A stretch of 64,000 nucleotides of DNA from Chitinophagaceae bacterium UBA7600 (GTDB lineage Bacteria; Bacteroidota; Bacteroidia; Chitinophagales; Chitinophagaceae): assembly GCA_002478885.1 (NCBI GenBank), contig DLKC01000097.1, forward strand, positions 1 to 64,000. The letters run 5' to 3'. The notes beneath the pieces were generated by a model. That model was given only the letters and a program-made list of their open reading frames with translations. It made no database searches and was not told the DNA's origin. Position numbers and translations under genes: made by a program. The first letter of the stretch is position 1, and the number at the start of each line of letters is the position of its first letter. This document shows, in pieces, positions 19,290-28,462 of the stretch.

Positions 19290-20558
19290 TTATGCAAATG
19301 GTTGTGAAATAGAAGGGCTCGGCTGCGAAAACCAACGTACGCCATCTTCAGCCATATAAGCACAGTCTTCGAGCCGTACGCCAAATTCACCGGGGATGGC
19401 AATGGTCGGCTCCACGCTGAAACACATGCCCACCTGCAACAATTGCTTATTGCCTTTAACCATATTGCCCCACTCATGTCCATCCATCCCGATACCATGA
19501 CCGGTGCGGTGTGGTAAACCGGGCAACCTATAACCGGGGCCGAAACCCGCGTCTGTCAATACTTTTCGGGCAGCCGCATCAACATTTTCACACGGCGATC
19601 CAAGCTTTGCTGCAGCAAAGCCTGCAGCCTGCGATTGTTTTTCAAGATTCCATATGTCGAGTTGACGTTTGGTGGGTTCGGCACCGAAAACGATCGTTCT
19701 GCTGATATCGGAACTGTAGCCATGAACTGAACAGCCGCAATCCATCAGCACAATGTCGCCGGCTTTTAGTTTCTGTGGTTTCACGCTGCCATGGGGCAGG
19801 GCAGAAGCCTCTGCAAAATTGGCCATAGCGAAGTCGTGATTGCCACCAAGCTTTTCATGCGTCGCTGCCACTGCAGCGGCAAATACGGCCGGGCTATCGC
19901 CTTCCTTTAACGCAGCGATGCCTGCTTTTATCGCCGCAACAGTAATGTCATTTGCTTTTTGCATCAAGGCGAGTTCGGCTGCAGATTTTATTAAACGGCA
20001 TTGCGCGGTTACGGGATCAGCACTTACATATTCCAAATGCGCAGCTTCTTTTCTCAGCCCGTCGAATACAAAAAAGCGGAGCCGCTCCTCCATACCAATC
20101 TTACCTGCTTTAATGCCCGAATCTTTAAGCGCCGTAGCTATAAGTTTATATGGGCTTTCATCTTCCTGCCATACATAAACATCTTTGCCGATCTTAAGCA
20201 ATTCCCTGAATCGGTCTTCTTCAAAAGCAGGGCATACGTATTTGATATCGCCTTTGGCGGGTATTATGGCAACGAAAGTCCGCTCGCTGGGCCACCAGCT
20301 TACACCGGTAAAATACATCAATGTAGTGCCTGAATCGATCACTACTGCTTCGATCTTTTTTTCTGCCATAAGCTGCTGCGCTTTGGCAATCCGGGTAAGC
20401 CTTTCGGCATCGGTGATAGGAGGGGGAATATCATTAGGCAGCAGTATTGGTTCAATAGTATTGTTATCTTTTTTCCTGAACGAGCTAAACCCTGTAACAA
20501 TACCTGCGCCTGCTGCAATAACGGAGCGATTGATAAAATCTCTTCTTCTGAGACCCAT
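19290..20558 (-). CDS. Tat-exported M24 aminopeptidase (Xaa-Pro peptidase)
   Basis: A 422-residue pita-bread metallopeptidase. The start at 20558 gives MGLRRRDFINRSVIAAGAG, a twin-arginine signal; the longer start at 20633 lacks this context. The creatinase-type N-domain is followed by the catalytic domain, with metal ligands in MDCGCSVHGYSSDISRT (two Asp), HRTGHGIGMDGHE (His) and VEPTIAI with VRLEDC (two Glu). It is expected to cleave N-terminal residues before proline in the periplasm. It is monocistronic. Confidence 0.9.
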   Translation of the reverse strand: MGLRRRDFINRSVIAAGAGIVTGFSSFRKKDNNTIEPILLPNDIPPPITDAERLTRIAKAQQLMAEKKIEAVVIDSGTTLMYFTGVSWWPSERTFVAIIPAKGDIKYVCPAFEEDRFRELLKIGKDVYVWQEDESPYKLIATALKDSGIKAGKIGMEERLRFFVFDGLRKEAAHLEYVSADPVTAQCRLIKSAAELALMQKANDITVAAIKAGIAALKEGDSPAVFAAAVAATHEKLGGNHDFAMANFAEASALPHGSVKPQKLKAGDIVLMDCGCSVHGYSSDISRTIVFGAEPTKRQLDIWNLEKQSQAAGFAAAKLGSPCENVDAAARKVLTDAGFGPGYRLPGLPHRTGHGIGMDGHEWGNMVKGNKQLLQVGMCFSVEPTIAIPGEFGVRLEDCAYMAEDGVRWFSQPSPSISQPFA

Positions 20559-20721
20559 ATGAGTTATGTTGAATGACTTTAGATAATTGCCAAATGTAGT
20601 GAAATATATAGCGGGCAGTAACTGTAATTGCATCCGTATTTATGGCATTTGCCCGATGCCTGAGAGCGGCTACAGCCAGGCTGTTGCAAATTAAACAGCG
20701 AAATTTATCAGGAAAATCTGA

Positions 20722-21471
20722 TTAAATAAAATGACCATAGTTAGAAGCATTCAAAAGCTTTTCGATTGCTTCAAAGTTAATAACCTCGTCTTGCCATCTC
20801 GGAGCACCGATTTTCTTCAAAGCCGCTTTCAACGGAATTGGATTTACACCAATAAATTCTTGAATCCGGCTAGTGATTTCATTCCAGTTTTCAAAATCTT
20901 CGTAGCAAACCTGCATGCTATTTGATTCTTTAGCAAGAACACATAGCATCTTGTTTACTTTTTCGAGTTCTTCTATGTCCCGAATCAATTTTGAGGAAGG
21001 CAAACTAAACCGCAGATAAGAAGCTGCTGCTTCGTTCATATGAGCAATTCTATTGTTTGCCTTGCGATACCTTGAAAGAACGGTTTTGAAAACATTATTT
21101 CTCTTAAGGATGATTATTTTTATTGGAGCTGATTTGATGAAATCCCACAGATAAGCTGCCTTGTTAACATTAGAATACATCAATTTGAATCCTCTTGCCT
21201 TTTCATGCTTACTGTTTGCTGAATAAAACTTTTTAATATGTGGAATAGCTCTCAAACGTTGATTTGGGTAGTCAATAAACCTGTTGATGGTTTGTATAAA
21301 ATGTATTTTCGTATTAAACCCCCAGGAAGGGAAATGGAATTCAGGGTGATAAATATTGCCAGATACATTGAAAAGCTCACCTGCACAAAATATTTCCGGG
21401 TGACTGTCAAGGGTTCTTGCTAAAACAGTTGACCCACTTCTAGGAACGGACAAAATGATAAATTGTTCCAT
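20722..21471 (-). CDS. Sulfotransferase of the glycan/sulfate island
   Basis: A 249-residue PAPS-dependent sulfotransferase. The 5'-phosphosulfate loop LSVPRSGSTVLARTLDSHP is at residues 7-25, and the 3'-phosphate motif IIILKRNNVFKTVLSRYRKA lies near 130. This arrangement matches the Stf0/carbohydrate sulfotransferase type, which sulfates glycans or glycolipids, rather than the SULT type at 10.6 kb. It is the last gene of a three-gene minus-strand operon and starts 21 bases after the stop of the GINT1-type gene. The acceptor is probably the product of the two upstream genes. Confidence 0.88.
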   Translation of the reverse strand: MEQFIILSVPRSGSTVLARTLDSHPEIFCAGELFNVSGNIYHPEFHFPSWGFNTKIHFIQTINRFIDYPNQRLRAIPHIKKFYSANSKHEKARGFKLMYSNVNKAAYLWDFIKSAPIKIIILKRNNVFKTVLSRYRKANNRIAHMNEAAASYLRFSLPSSKLIRDIEELEKVNKMLCVLAKESNSMQVCYEDFENWNEITSRIQEFIGVNPIPLKAALKKIGAPRWQDEVINFEAIEKLLNASNYGHFI

Positions 21472-21492
21472 ATTAACGCGTCATTCTTTTTT

Positions 21493-23091
21493 TCACATAG
21501 TTTTTATTCTTGCATCAACAACCGATACATCTCCAAACGTGAAATAGGAATGAACCGCGGAGATATCGTTGCGCCAAGGCTCAATCGAGCCTACTTTTTT
21601 TTCTATATATTCGGTGACGGATAGCGTCACTATTTCATTAATATTAATTGCGTATCCGTAAGTTTTGGAGCAGTCCTGTGATGGTCTGTAAAATTTGCCA
21701 TTTTGGGAAAAGATATTACCTGCTGGCCTTGCCTTTCTCACATCGGATACGACGGGATTACAGGGATGCGCATGCCACTCGCTAGTTAATAGTTTATCTG
21801 AAAAGAAAATACAAAGCTCATCCCAGTCGGATGCGCCTGGGTTTGCCCTAATCCCCGTAAACATCCAGTACATATTATCAATAAAATGAACGGTAGTATC
21901 AACCGCATGTACGTTATTGATAAGATTCATCACAAATTCCCATTTGCCTGGAAAAGATTCACATTTATATAAGTCAATGCTGTTATTCGCGCTCGATTCG
22001 GGTATCATATAAATATTATCGTCTTTATCACTGAAAACAAACGGGTATGAAAGATGGTAGTCTTTTTCCAAAACTCTTATCGCTTCAGGTGTTTTATTGT
22101 TTTTATTGAGATGCAATACGCTGATATGTGCTTTTTTTTTCGCATAAATGTATTCCTCAAAAAAAACATAATGGTTACGATTGTCAAGGCTAAATACACA
22201 CGGGTCAGCCCAGAAACGATCGGAAGGGGGTTGAATTTTATGATAGTTTAGAAAGTCAAAATTCAAGAGGGCTGTATTTGCGGGGTTAAAATAAAAAGCC
22301 CATTGTTCCGTAGGACCCATTCTAAAAAATTTCTTCTGTAATAACAGGAAAAATTGTTTGGCAAGAAACAGCATAATGCTGCCGCTAGATGTTGCTACAG
22401 CCGGCCTGTTTTCAAGAGATTTATGGCAATTGCGGACACCCCCTGTTTGATTTAGTTCTCGTAACACGAAAGATGCAGCCTTCCAGTATTGCCAGTTAAT
22501 GGTCTTGCTAAGCAAAATATTCTTTGCTGAAAAGGATTCATACAATACAACACCTTCAGGTGATTGAAAATCATATTTTTTTAATGTTATTGCCCAATCA
22601 GGATTATTGTTGATTAAAGCATTTCTAAATACGGAATGTCGAAAATCGCCTGGCGGATCATATGCCCATAACCCATGCTCCGCCACTTTTAATATTTCAC
22701 CCTTAAATCGATATCCGGTAAGATTGATTAAAACACTCGGCTCATGAGCTTTAATCTTCAAGATGTCCTCAAACACCAACTGTTGCAGATCATCATTCTC
22801 TGTTATAGAGATTGTGTTCAAAACCGGTACTTGCTTTAATAACATGCTTGCATCTGCATAACCAAATGCAGGCTTTTGTCTAGTTAAATTGCTCTCTAAC
22901 GCTGTATATGTTCTCAACAAAAAAGCGCTAAAGAATGATTTCTTTCTCGGCCTATCATTATTTCTGGAATGAATAACCAGCACTATTTCGGCAAAGACGG
23001 AATCAATGATTTGTTGCAGCATCAAGTATTGCCATGATTGCACTTTATTGTTGCTCATTAATATAGCGACTCTTATTTTTTTTCCCCTCAT
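21493..23091 (-). CDS. Formyltransferase-like / GINT1-type beta-propeller fusion protein
   Basis: A 532-residue two-part protein. Residues about 5-200 resemble the N-terminal fold of formyl transferases (KIRVAILMSNN at the start, VLINLTGYRFKG, then HGLWAYDPPGDFRHS, like the HPSLLPxYRG region), though no clear catalytic Asn-His-Asp set can be assigned. Residues about 260-530 match the propeller found at the N-terminus of plant glucosamine inositolphosphorylceramide transferase (FWADPCVF, YVFFEEYIYAKKKAHISV, PFVFSDKDDNIYMIPES). It lies between the GT4 and sulfotransferase genes with short gaps (39 and 21 bases). A role in modifying a glycan or glycolipid is inferred. Confidence 0.72.
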   Translation of the reverse strand: MRGKKIRVAILMSNNKVQSWQYLMLQQIIDSVFAEIVLVIHSRNNDRPRKKSFFSAFLLRTYTALESNLTRQKPAFGYADASMLLKQVPVLNTISITENDDLQQLVFEDILKIKAHEPSVLINLTGYRFKGEILKVAEHGLWAYDPPGDFRHSVFRNALINNNPDWAITLKKYDFQSPEGVVLYESFSAKNILLSKTINWQYWKAASFVLRELNQTGGVRNCHKSLENRPAVATSSGSIMLFLAKQFFLLLQKKFFRMGPTEQWAFYFNPANTALLNFDFLNYHKIQPPSDRFWADPCVFSLDNRNHYVFFEEYIYAKKKAHISVLHLNKNNKTPEAIRVLEKDYHLSYPFVFSDKDDNIYMIPESSANNSIDLYKCESFPGKWEFVMNLINNVHAVDTTVHFIDNMYWMFTGIRANPGASDWDELCIFFSDKLLTSEWHAHPCNPVVSDVRKARPAGNIFSQNGKFYRPSQDCSKTYGYAININEIVTLSVTEYIEKKVGSIEPWRNDISAVHSYFTFGDVSVVDARIKTM

Positions 23092-23130
23092 AATAAACTC
23101 TTTTGGCCTCGCTAGTTGTGTGATTGCTGA

Positions 23131-24234
23131 TTACCTGTGTTTCAGCAAATTTTTGTACAATGTTATTATTGCATCTGCCTGCTGGTTAAGCGAAAAGGAT
23201 TGCACTGCAAATGCCCGCGCCAGGCGACTCTCATTAGCATACTTATCACGATGGTCTGAATAGTCTATTATCTTTTTCGCAATTTCAGCGGTATCATACT
23301 CCGAAAACTTGAAACCTATGCCGTCGAATCTCAACTGCTTTATTCCACCGACATTGTTTACTGCCGGAACGCAACCGCAGCTCATGGCTTCCATCAATGC
23401 AAGAGGCTGCCCTTCAAGATCGCTCGTAAGTAAAAACACATCAATATGCTTGTATGCGTTTAATGTGTCTTCTGCTCTTCCAGCTAATTCAACAATACCG
23501 TTTAGATGATGTATGTCAACATACTGCCTTAACAAATTGAATTCCGGGCCATCTCCAACAATAACAAATCGGATCATTTTGTTTCTGCGATGAATCTCTT
23601 CTGCAATCTCCATCCATTTATCAAGCCTTTTGTGCGGACGTAACCTTGCAACCAGGCCTACAATAAGATTTTCATTGACCGGAGAAGCTAATCTTTCAGG
23701 AACATTAAATCGTCCGGTGTCGACGCCATTGAGAATTGTCACCGCCTTTCTTCGATTAAACAGATATCTTTTCTGGCATTTCTTGATTTCATCACTCACT
23801 TCTTCCGAAACTGAGATAACGCAATCATTGAAACCATAGCTGATACCGGAAAAGATGTAGTTATAACCTTTCAGTGATGAGATCAATGTGTGCTCAGTGA
23901 AAACAAAGCGGGTTTTGGGCGAAAATATTTTTGCTGTTATCCCCATCCAGCCGGCAACAGATAAATGCATATGTACTATATCATACTTATTTTGTGCGAG
24001 CTTCTTAATAAACCTGAAAAATTCCCATAAAAGCATAGGCGTTGCCATTTTGTATATGTAACAGTTCCTAATATTTGGCCGGGTTTGAATTACCAAGCCA
24101 AGTTTTTTATGATCCAGTACGAAAAGATCCGACACAATATTGTGCCTGAAAGATTCGGTTGAAAGTATTTCTTTTAATGAGATCTCTGCTCCACCATAGC
24201 TGAATACCCTTATCACATGAGCAACCTTTAGCAT
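23131..24234 (-). CDS. Family 4 glycosyltransferase
   Basis: A 367-residue retaining GT-B glycosyltransferase (GT4). The ATG at 24234 starts MLKVAHVIRVFSYGGAE, with the typical acceptor-side motif FSYGGAE; another in-frame ATG lies three codons upstream. The C-terminal donor domain has VGLVARLRPHKRLDKWMEIA, VIVGDGPE, and the E-x7-E motif in EGQPLALMEAMSCG. It acts on the cytoplasmic face of the inner membrane and adds a sugar to a lipid-linked or polymer acceptor. It is the first gene of the operon with the propeller fusion and sulfotransferase. Confidence 0.92.
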   Translation of the reverse strand: MLKVAHVIRVFSYGGAEISLKEILSTESFRHNIVSDLFVLDHKKLGLVIQTRPNIRNCYIYKMATPMLLWEFFRFIKKLAQNKYDIVHMHLSVAGWMGITAKIFSPKTRFVFTEHTLISSLKGYNYIFSGISYGFNDCVISVSEEVSDEIKKCQKRYLFNRRKAVTILNGVDTGRFNVPERLASPVNENLIVGLVARLRPHKRLDKWMEIAEEIHRRNKMIRFVIVGDGPEFNLLRQYVDIHHLNGIVELAGRAEDTLNAYKHIDVFLLTSDLEGQPLALMEAMSCGCVPAVNNVGGIKQLRFDGIGFKFSEYDTAEIAKKIIDYSDHRDKYANESRLARAFAVQSFSLNQQADAIITLYKNLLKHR

Positions 24235-24453
24235 GTTACACATAGATTGTTTTTTGATTTATGATTCGAATTCAAAAGCCGTAATGTCATGACAGTTTTT
24301 GTGATTTTAGTAGGTATCGGTTACAGCCTGGCCTGCTACGGAAATTGTCTTTAAAGTCTGGTTTGTATTTGTTCACCAGTGTTATATTGCTGAATGGTGC
24401 AACGTAACAAAAGTTGCCTTGTGTGTCACAGCATGGCCAATAAAAAAACACTG

Positions 24454-25902
24454 CTATCGGAAACGATATTCCGGATCCTTATGCATCATTTGAATTACGG
24501 AAAGCAGGCTATCGCGTATTTTATTTTCCTTTTTTGTAAGAGTTGTAACATCCAGTTGTGGCTCTATTTCAGTAAAATTTTCAAGCTTGTAAAAATAGCC
24601 TTTCATTTCGAGCGAAGAGGAGTCATAGAGTTTGTAGCTGCTTGTTTGCGCCCATTCGGCAAATGTTTTAATCCCTGGCCTATTGGGAACGGGCCAATAA
24701 TAATCGTATATCCAACTTCGTTTTTTACCTGCTTGTCCAATGATGCCAGCGTAAAAACTCACTCCATCAATTTTCCCGTAGGTCGAAGGAACAGGGATAT
24801 TCGCAACTCCTGCCAGTGTTGGAAGGAAATCAGTAAAATCAACCAAATCATTGTTTACCGTATGAGGGGCGACAGTACCGGGCCAGTAAACAAACAGTGA
24901 AACATGGGTTCCGTATTCAGAAACCTCTTTCCTCGATCCGGGAATGACCGATCCATTGAAGATGGAGGTAACACCTTCTCTTGTGCCATTATCACCGAAA
25001 ACAACGATTACTACAGTTTCGGAAGCAATGTTCATCTTATTGACCTTTCTGATAATATCTCCGATCTTCTTATCAGCGTATTTTACCTGAGACGGAAAAT
25101 ATGTCGTGTCATCTACATAGGTATAGGGATCCCATGTCGCAAAAGCCGGGTCGTCCGGTGTGGGATTTGCCGGCATGTGGCTAAGCGTCATGGGATAATA
25201 TACGAAGAATGGCTTATTCTTGTTAACCTGCATAAAATGAATAACTGAATCCGTGAATATATCATCGCCAAATTTGCCTTCAGTAAGGCTATCGGCAATG
25301 TAATCACCAGTCTCATAAATACTTGGATTCTTGTAGATCGACCCTTTTTTGTCTCCAGGTAAAGGGTCTTTGTATGGGTTCCATATCGCGTAATGATTGA
25401 AACCAAAATTATGTACAGAAGTATCCCCTCCATCAAGTGCCCACTTTCCGTATACTCCGGTTTCATAGCCTGCATCTTTTAGCATATTCGCAAAAGTGCG
25501 CTGATCGCTATACATTTTTCCATAGTAGAAATAATTGCGGAAATTGTATTTCCCGGTCATCATCATCCACCTCGACGGCGCACACTGTGGCGAACCGTGA
25601 CACTGCGTAAACCGCATGCCTTCTTTTGCTATTTTGTCTAATGTGGGAGTTTCATAAGACTCTCCTCCATTTACCGTTGGCACTTCATATCCCATATCTT
25701 CCGACATTATCAAAATAATATTAGGTTTGTCCATGTGCAGAATGGTAAGATCATCAGGCTGTTCAGCACCATGGCTTATGTTAGTGTCTGTTCTAATTTT
25801 TGTGCAGCTAAAAAATAAGAGTAATAAAATGACAACAGGGAGCATTGATTTTATCCCACAGGAGGGTAAATTATGGTGGGTTTGTGGTTTCATACTTTTC
25901 AT
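24454..25902 (-). CDS. Lipoprotein sulfatase (alkaline-phosphatase superfamily)
   Basis: A 482-residue sulfatase that hydrolyses sulfate esters. A lipobox LFFSC (Cys33) follows a long N-terminal signal, so it is probably anchored in the outer membrane or periplasm. The maturation motif CAPSR at 107-111 supplies the cysteine that becomes formylglycine. The metal-binding start ILIMSEDMG has Glu where most sulfatases have the first Asp of the DD pair. Later motifs are VIVVFGDNGTREG and YGTHVSLFVYWPG. It is 219 bases upstream of the GT4 operon on the same strand. No sulfatase-maturing enzyme is in the window. Confidence 0.9.
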   Translation of the reverse strand: MKSMKPQTHHNLPSCGIKSMLPVVILLLLFFSCTKIRTDTNISHGAEQPDDLTILHMDKPNIILIMSEDMGYEVPTVNGGESYETPTLDKIAKEGMRFTQCHGSPQCAPSRWMMMTGKYNFRNYFYYGKMYSDQRTFANMLKDAGYETGVYGKWALDGGDTSVHNFGFNHYAIWNPYKDPLPGDKKGSIYKNPSIYETGDYIADSLTEGKFGDDIFTDSVIHFMQVNKNKPFFVYYPMTLSHMPANPTPDDPAFATWDPYTYVDDTTYFPSQVKYADKKIGDIIRKVNKMNIASETVVIVVFGDNGTREGVTSIFNGSVIPGSRKEVSEYGTHVSLFVYWPGTVAPHTVNNDLVDFTDFLPTLAGVANIPVPSTYGKIDGVSFYAGIIGQAGKKRSWIYDYYWPVPNRPGIKTFAEWAQTSSYKLYDSSSLEMKGYFYKLENFTEIEPQLDVTTLTKKENKIRDSLLSVIQMMHKDPEYRFR

Positions 25903-25974
25903 TTTTAGGTTTGTCTCTAAATTTAATCCTTTTTAGCGGCAATCAAAAGTTTAAACCAAACCTCCTGTTACGGC

Positions 25975-26016
25975 AAAAAAAATAAGGCCCGATAATAAAT
26001 CTGGGCCTTATTTTTT
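25975..26016 (-). terminator. Bidirectional-type terminator after the rhodanese gene
   Basis: A perfect 10-bp stem (AATAAGGCCC / GGGCCTTATT) with a 12-base loop, with A tract on the left and T tract on the right. It ends the ddl-PASTA-rhodanese string on the minus strand. Confidence 0.87.
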
Positions 26017-26069
26017 ATTTAAATGTATTGATCAGGATTCTGCTCAATTGAGCGCCTCATACATATTGT

Positions 26070-26378
26070 TTAACCGCCATATTTTTGCTGCCAGGCGAGC
26101 ATGCCTCCTGTGAGGTTAACTGTATTTTTAAAACCCATTTGGTCAAGAAACATAGCTGCAATACCGCTGCGGTTGCCGCTGCGGCAATAGATAACAATCT
26201 CTCCGTCTTTCCAATCCTCGATTTCGTCTACCTGCATTGCCTGTATTTTTCCGACGGGTACATGCCTGCCTCCGATATTAAATTCGGCTCTTTCAGAGGA
26301 TTCACGCACGTCGAGCAAATTAATGTGCTCTCCCTTGTCGAGCCTTTCTTTTAGCGCTTCAGAAGTAATGGTTGTCAT
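26070..26378 (-). CDS. Rhodanese-domain sulfurtransferase
   Basis: A 102-residue single rhodanese domain. The active-site loop is YCRSGNRS with Cys65 as the persulfide carrier. LLDVRESSERAEFNI at the start and NLTGGMLAWQ at the end are both typical. It is cytoplasmic, with no signal peptide. It lies 11 bases downstream of the PASTA gene and so is probably translated from the ddl-PASTA mRNA. The sulfur donor and acceptor are unknown. Confidence 0.92.
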   Translation of the reverse strand: MTTITSEALKERLDKGEHINLLDVRESSERAEFNIGGRHVPVGKIQAMQVDEIEDWKDGEIVIYCRSGNRSGIAAMFLDQMGFKNTVNLTGGMLAWQQKYGG

Positions 26379-26389
26379 ATTGTGTAAAA

Positions 26390-27217
26390 TTAATTCGGTG
26401 ATGCATTCGGTGTAACGGTTGTTGTGTCTCTTGCAACCGGCTTACTGCTGATCCATATATCCATGATCTGCCCGGGGCTTATCTTATTTTTTACCACTTC
26501 ACCGGTGGAAAGTGTTGAATAAAGATCCGGCTTTTGCTGTGCAATAAATGCATTGGCGGTATCAGTGATGGCGTCTAAACCTATCATCGCACCCAATTCA
26601 ATGCTGTTGCCTGAAAGAAGGGCCCTGGCCTGGTCTACGGTTAATCCGACAAGATCCGGCACTTCCATTTCCTCGCTGCCAACGCCATTACCGACCACTA
26701 CGCTGATGCTGCTCCCCATATTGATCTTCGTACCGGGTGTGATCGGCGCATTATTGAACAATTGCTCCTTCACTGCATTTTTGGCAATATCAGGCACATA
26801 AGAAACATCGCCCAGTTTCAAACCGACGCTTTGAAGATAAAGCTCCGTACTCTTAATGGAAAAGCCACGCAGGTCGGGCATCTCAACCTGGGGCGGAACC
26901 AGCCGGTTGATGGTGAGGTAAATTGTCCTGCCTTCCTTCACAACTTCGTCAACATCTGGCGACTGGCGAAGCACCTGTAGAGGTCTTGCCGTGTCAGCAT
27001 AAACAGAATCCTGTATGCCAGCTTCAAGACCCGCCTGCGCCAATATTTTCTTTGCTTCTTCAAAACTCTTTCCCGTCACATAAGGCACTTTGGTTGTTTC
27101 GTTGTGACGGGTAATAATTCCAAGCAGGCTAAAAAACAAAAAGATCATGATCAGCACAACCAGCAATACAACAAGCAGGTTTACAAAAAACGACTTTCCG
27201 GTTATGAATTTGAACAC
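26390..27217 (-). CDS. PASTA-domain membrane protein
   Basis: A 275-residue protein with one transmembrane helix (about residues 12-36) and then three PASTA domains (about 42-108, 109-182 and 183-260), which usually bind muropeptides or beta-lactam-like ligands. There is no kinase or penicillin-binding domain, so it is a stand-alone periplasmic PASTA protein of the type common in Bacteroidota. It lies 61 bases downstream of ddl, consistent with a cell-wall role. The last 12 residues are Thr/Pro/Ser-rich. Confidence 0.92.
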   Translation of the reverse strand: MFKFITGKSFFVNLLVVLLVVLIMIFLFFSLLGIITRHNETTKVPYVTGKSFEEAKKILAQAGLEAGIQDSVYADTARPLQVLRQSPDVDEVVKEGRTIYLTINRLVPPQVEMPDLRGFSIKSTELYLQSVGLKLGDVSYVPDIAKNAVKEQLFNNAPITPGTKINMGSSISVVVGNGVGSEEMEVPDLVGLTVDQARALLSGNSIELGAMIGLDAITDTANAFIAQQKPDLYSTLSTGEVVKNKISPGQIMDIWISSKPVARDTTTVTPNASPN

Positions 27218-27278
27218 AGGATTAAATTTCAGTTCTATCGAATATTGCTTAACTATCTTTCAATGTCAATGAAACAGT

Positions 27279-28262
27279 TTATGCCAACGCTTCTTCTATA
27301 AGTGCGGTGTAGAATTCCTTTAAGGTCCAGCCGTTCGCCTTTACCTGTTGCGGTACAAGGCTCGCTTCACTCTGGCCAGGGACGGTGTTTATTTCCAGCA
27401 TAAACGGTTCGCCGGCTTTTTCATTGTAAATAAAATCAATTCTAACAATTCCCCTGCAATTAAAAATACTGTAGATCTTCCTGGCCGCATCCCGTACTTT
27501 GTTCAGCACTGCTTCGTCGGCCTGTGCCGGGGTTATCTCTTCACTAGCTCCCAGGTATTTTGCCTCAAAATCGAAAAAGTCTTTTTTGGAAATAATTTCG
27601 GTGATCGGAAGTGTGATCACTTCCTTGTTTTTTCTGAACACGCCTATGGTAAATTCACGGCCCTGTATATATTCCTCTACCAAAACCTGGTTGTCTTCTT
27701 TAAATGCCTTTTCAATGGCCGCACCCAGTTCTTCACTGGCCGTATTCACTTTCGACATGCCGATGCTTGAACCGCCATTGTTGGGCTTAACAAATACAGG
27801 AAACCTTAATGTGTTTACAATCTCTTCCGGACTGGTAAACCGGTCTTTAAAAAGCAACACGGAACGCGCCACGTGTATGCCACTGAATGCTGCAACGGCA
27901 ACCGTATACCTTTTGTTGAATGTAAGCGCCGATGTTGCGGCATCGCAACTCGTGTAAGGCAGGTTAAGCATATCAAAATAGCCTTGCAACTTGCCGTCTT
28001 CACCGGGATTGCCGTGAATACACATCAGTGCGGCATCAAATTTAATCTTGCTGCTACCATCACTCACCGAAAAGTCGCTTATATCAACAGGTGATTTGCT
28101 CCCGTCTTTTGCCAGGTAAAACCAACCGTTCTGGGTAATATCTATCTTGTAAACCTCAAACTTCCCGAGGTCTATATTTTGTTCTACCGTTATCGCACTT
28201 TTGTAACTGATCTCCGCCTCGCCGCTATAACCTCCCGTAACCAGCGCTATTCTTTTTTTCAT
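27279..28262 (-). CDS. ddl: D-alanine--D-alanine ligase
   Basis: A 327-residue ATP-grasp enzyme that joins two D-Ala for peptidoglycan precursors. The N-terminal TGGYSGEAEIS matches the GGxSxE motif, then HGNPGEDGKLQGYFD, the glycine-rich ATP loop KPNNGGSSIGMSK, LVEEYIQGREFT, and the metal-binding MLEINTVPGQSE. Length matches the family. It begins a minus-strand operon with PASTA and rhodanese genes. Its upstream region, shared with the divergent FKBP gene, contains an inverted pair of two-box elements. Confidence 0.95.
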   Translation of the reverse strand: MKKRIALVTGGYSGEAEISYKSAITVEQNIDLGKFEVYKIDITQNGWFYLAKDGSKSPVDISDFSVSDGSSKIKFDAALMCIHGNPGEDGKLQGYFDMLNLPYTSCDAATSALTFNKRYTVAVAAFSGIHVARSVLLFKDRFTSPEEIVNTLRFPVFVKPNNGGSSIGMSKVNTASEELGAAIEKAFKEDNQVLVEEYIQGREFTIGVFRKNKEVITLPITEIISKKDFFDFEAKYLGASEEITPAQADEAVLNKVRDAARKIYSIFNCRGIVRIDFIYNEKAGEPFMLEINTVPGQSEASLVPQQVKANGWTLKEFYTALIEEALA

Positions 28263-28332
28263 TGACAGGTGTTGTATTTATGCAAGCAAAGAAATAGAAT
28301 TTTTTCTGAAGCTTTATTTAAAAGAAAATTTG

Positions 28333-28393
28333 TTTTTGGTTACCGGCTTCAAGGCCACGGAGCAGCTGCTGTTGCGTCGCACACCTGGGCTTC
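28333..28393 (+). repeat. Dispersed two-box intergenic element, copy 6 (left arm of inverted pair)
   Basis: A T-rich end, then box A CCGGCT at 28343-28348 and box B GTTGCGTCGCAC at 28371-28382 with 22 bases between. It faces copy 7, about 70 bases away, in inverted orientation. Confidence 0.88.
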
Positions 28394-28462
28394 CAAGCCC
28401 TGATCGGCAATTTCATTGATTGCCTATACCGGCGACAGCCGCAACTGCTGACGCATGTTTTA

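Noticed and set aside
20559..20721. Possible further element copy (CGGCTACAGCC and GGCTGTTGC near 20.67 kb)
   Set aside because: No box B and the spacing does not fit the two-box pattern.
24235..24453. Possible element copy or regulatory site with GGTTACAGCCTGGCC
   Set aside because: Only a short partial match; no box B at the expected distance.
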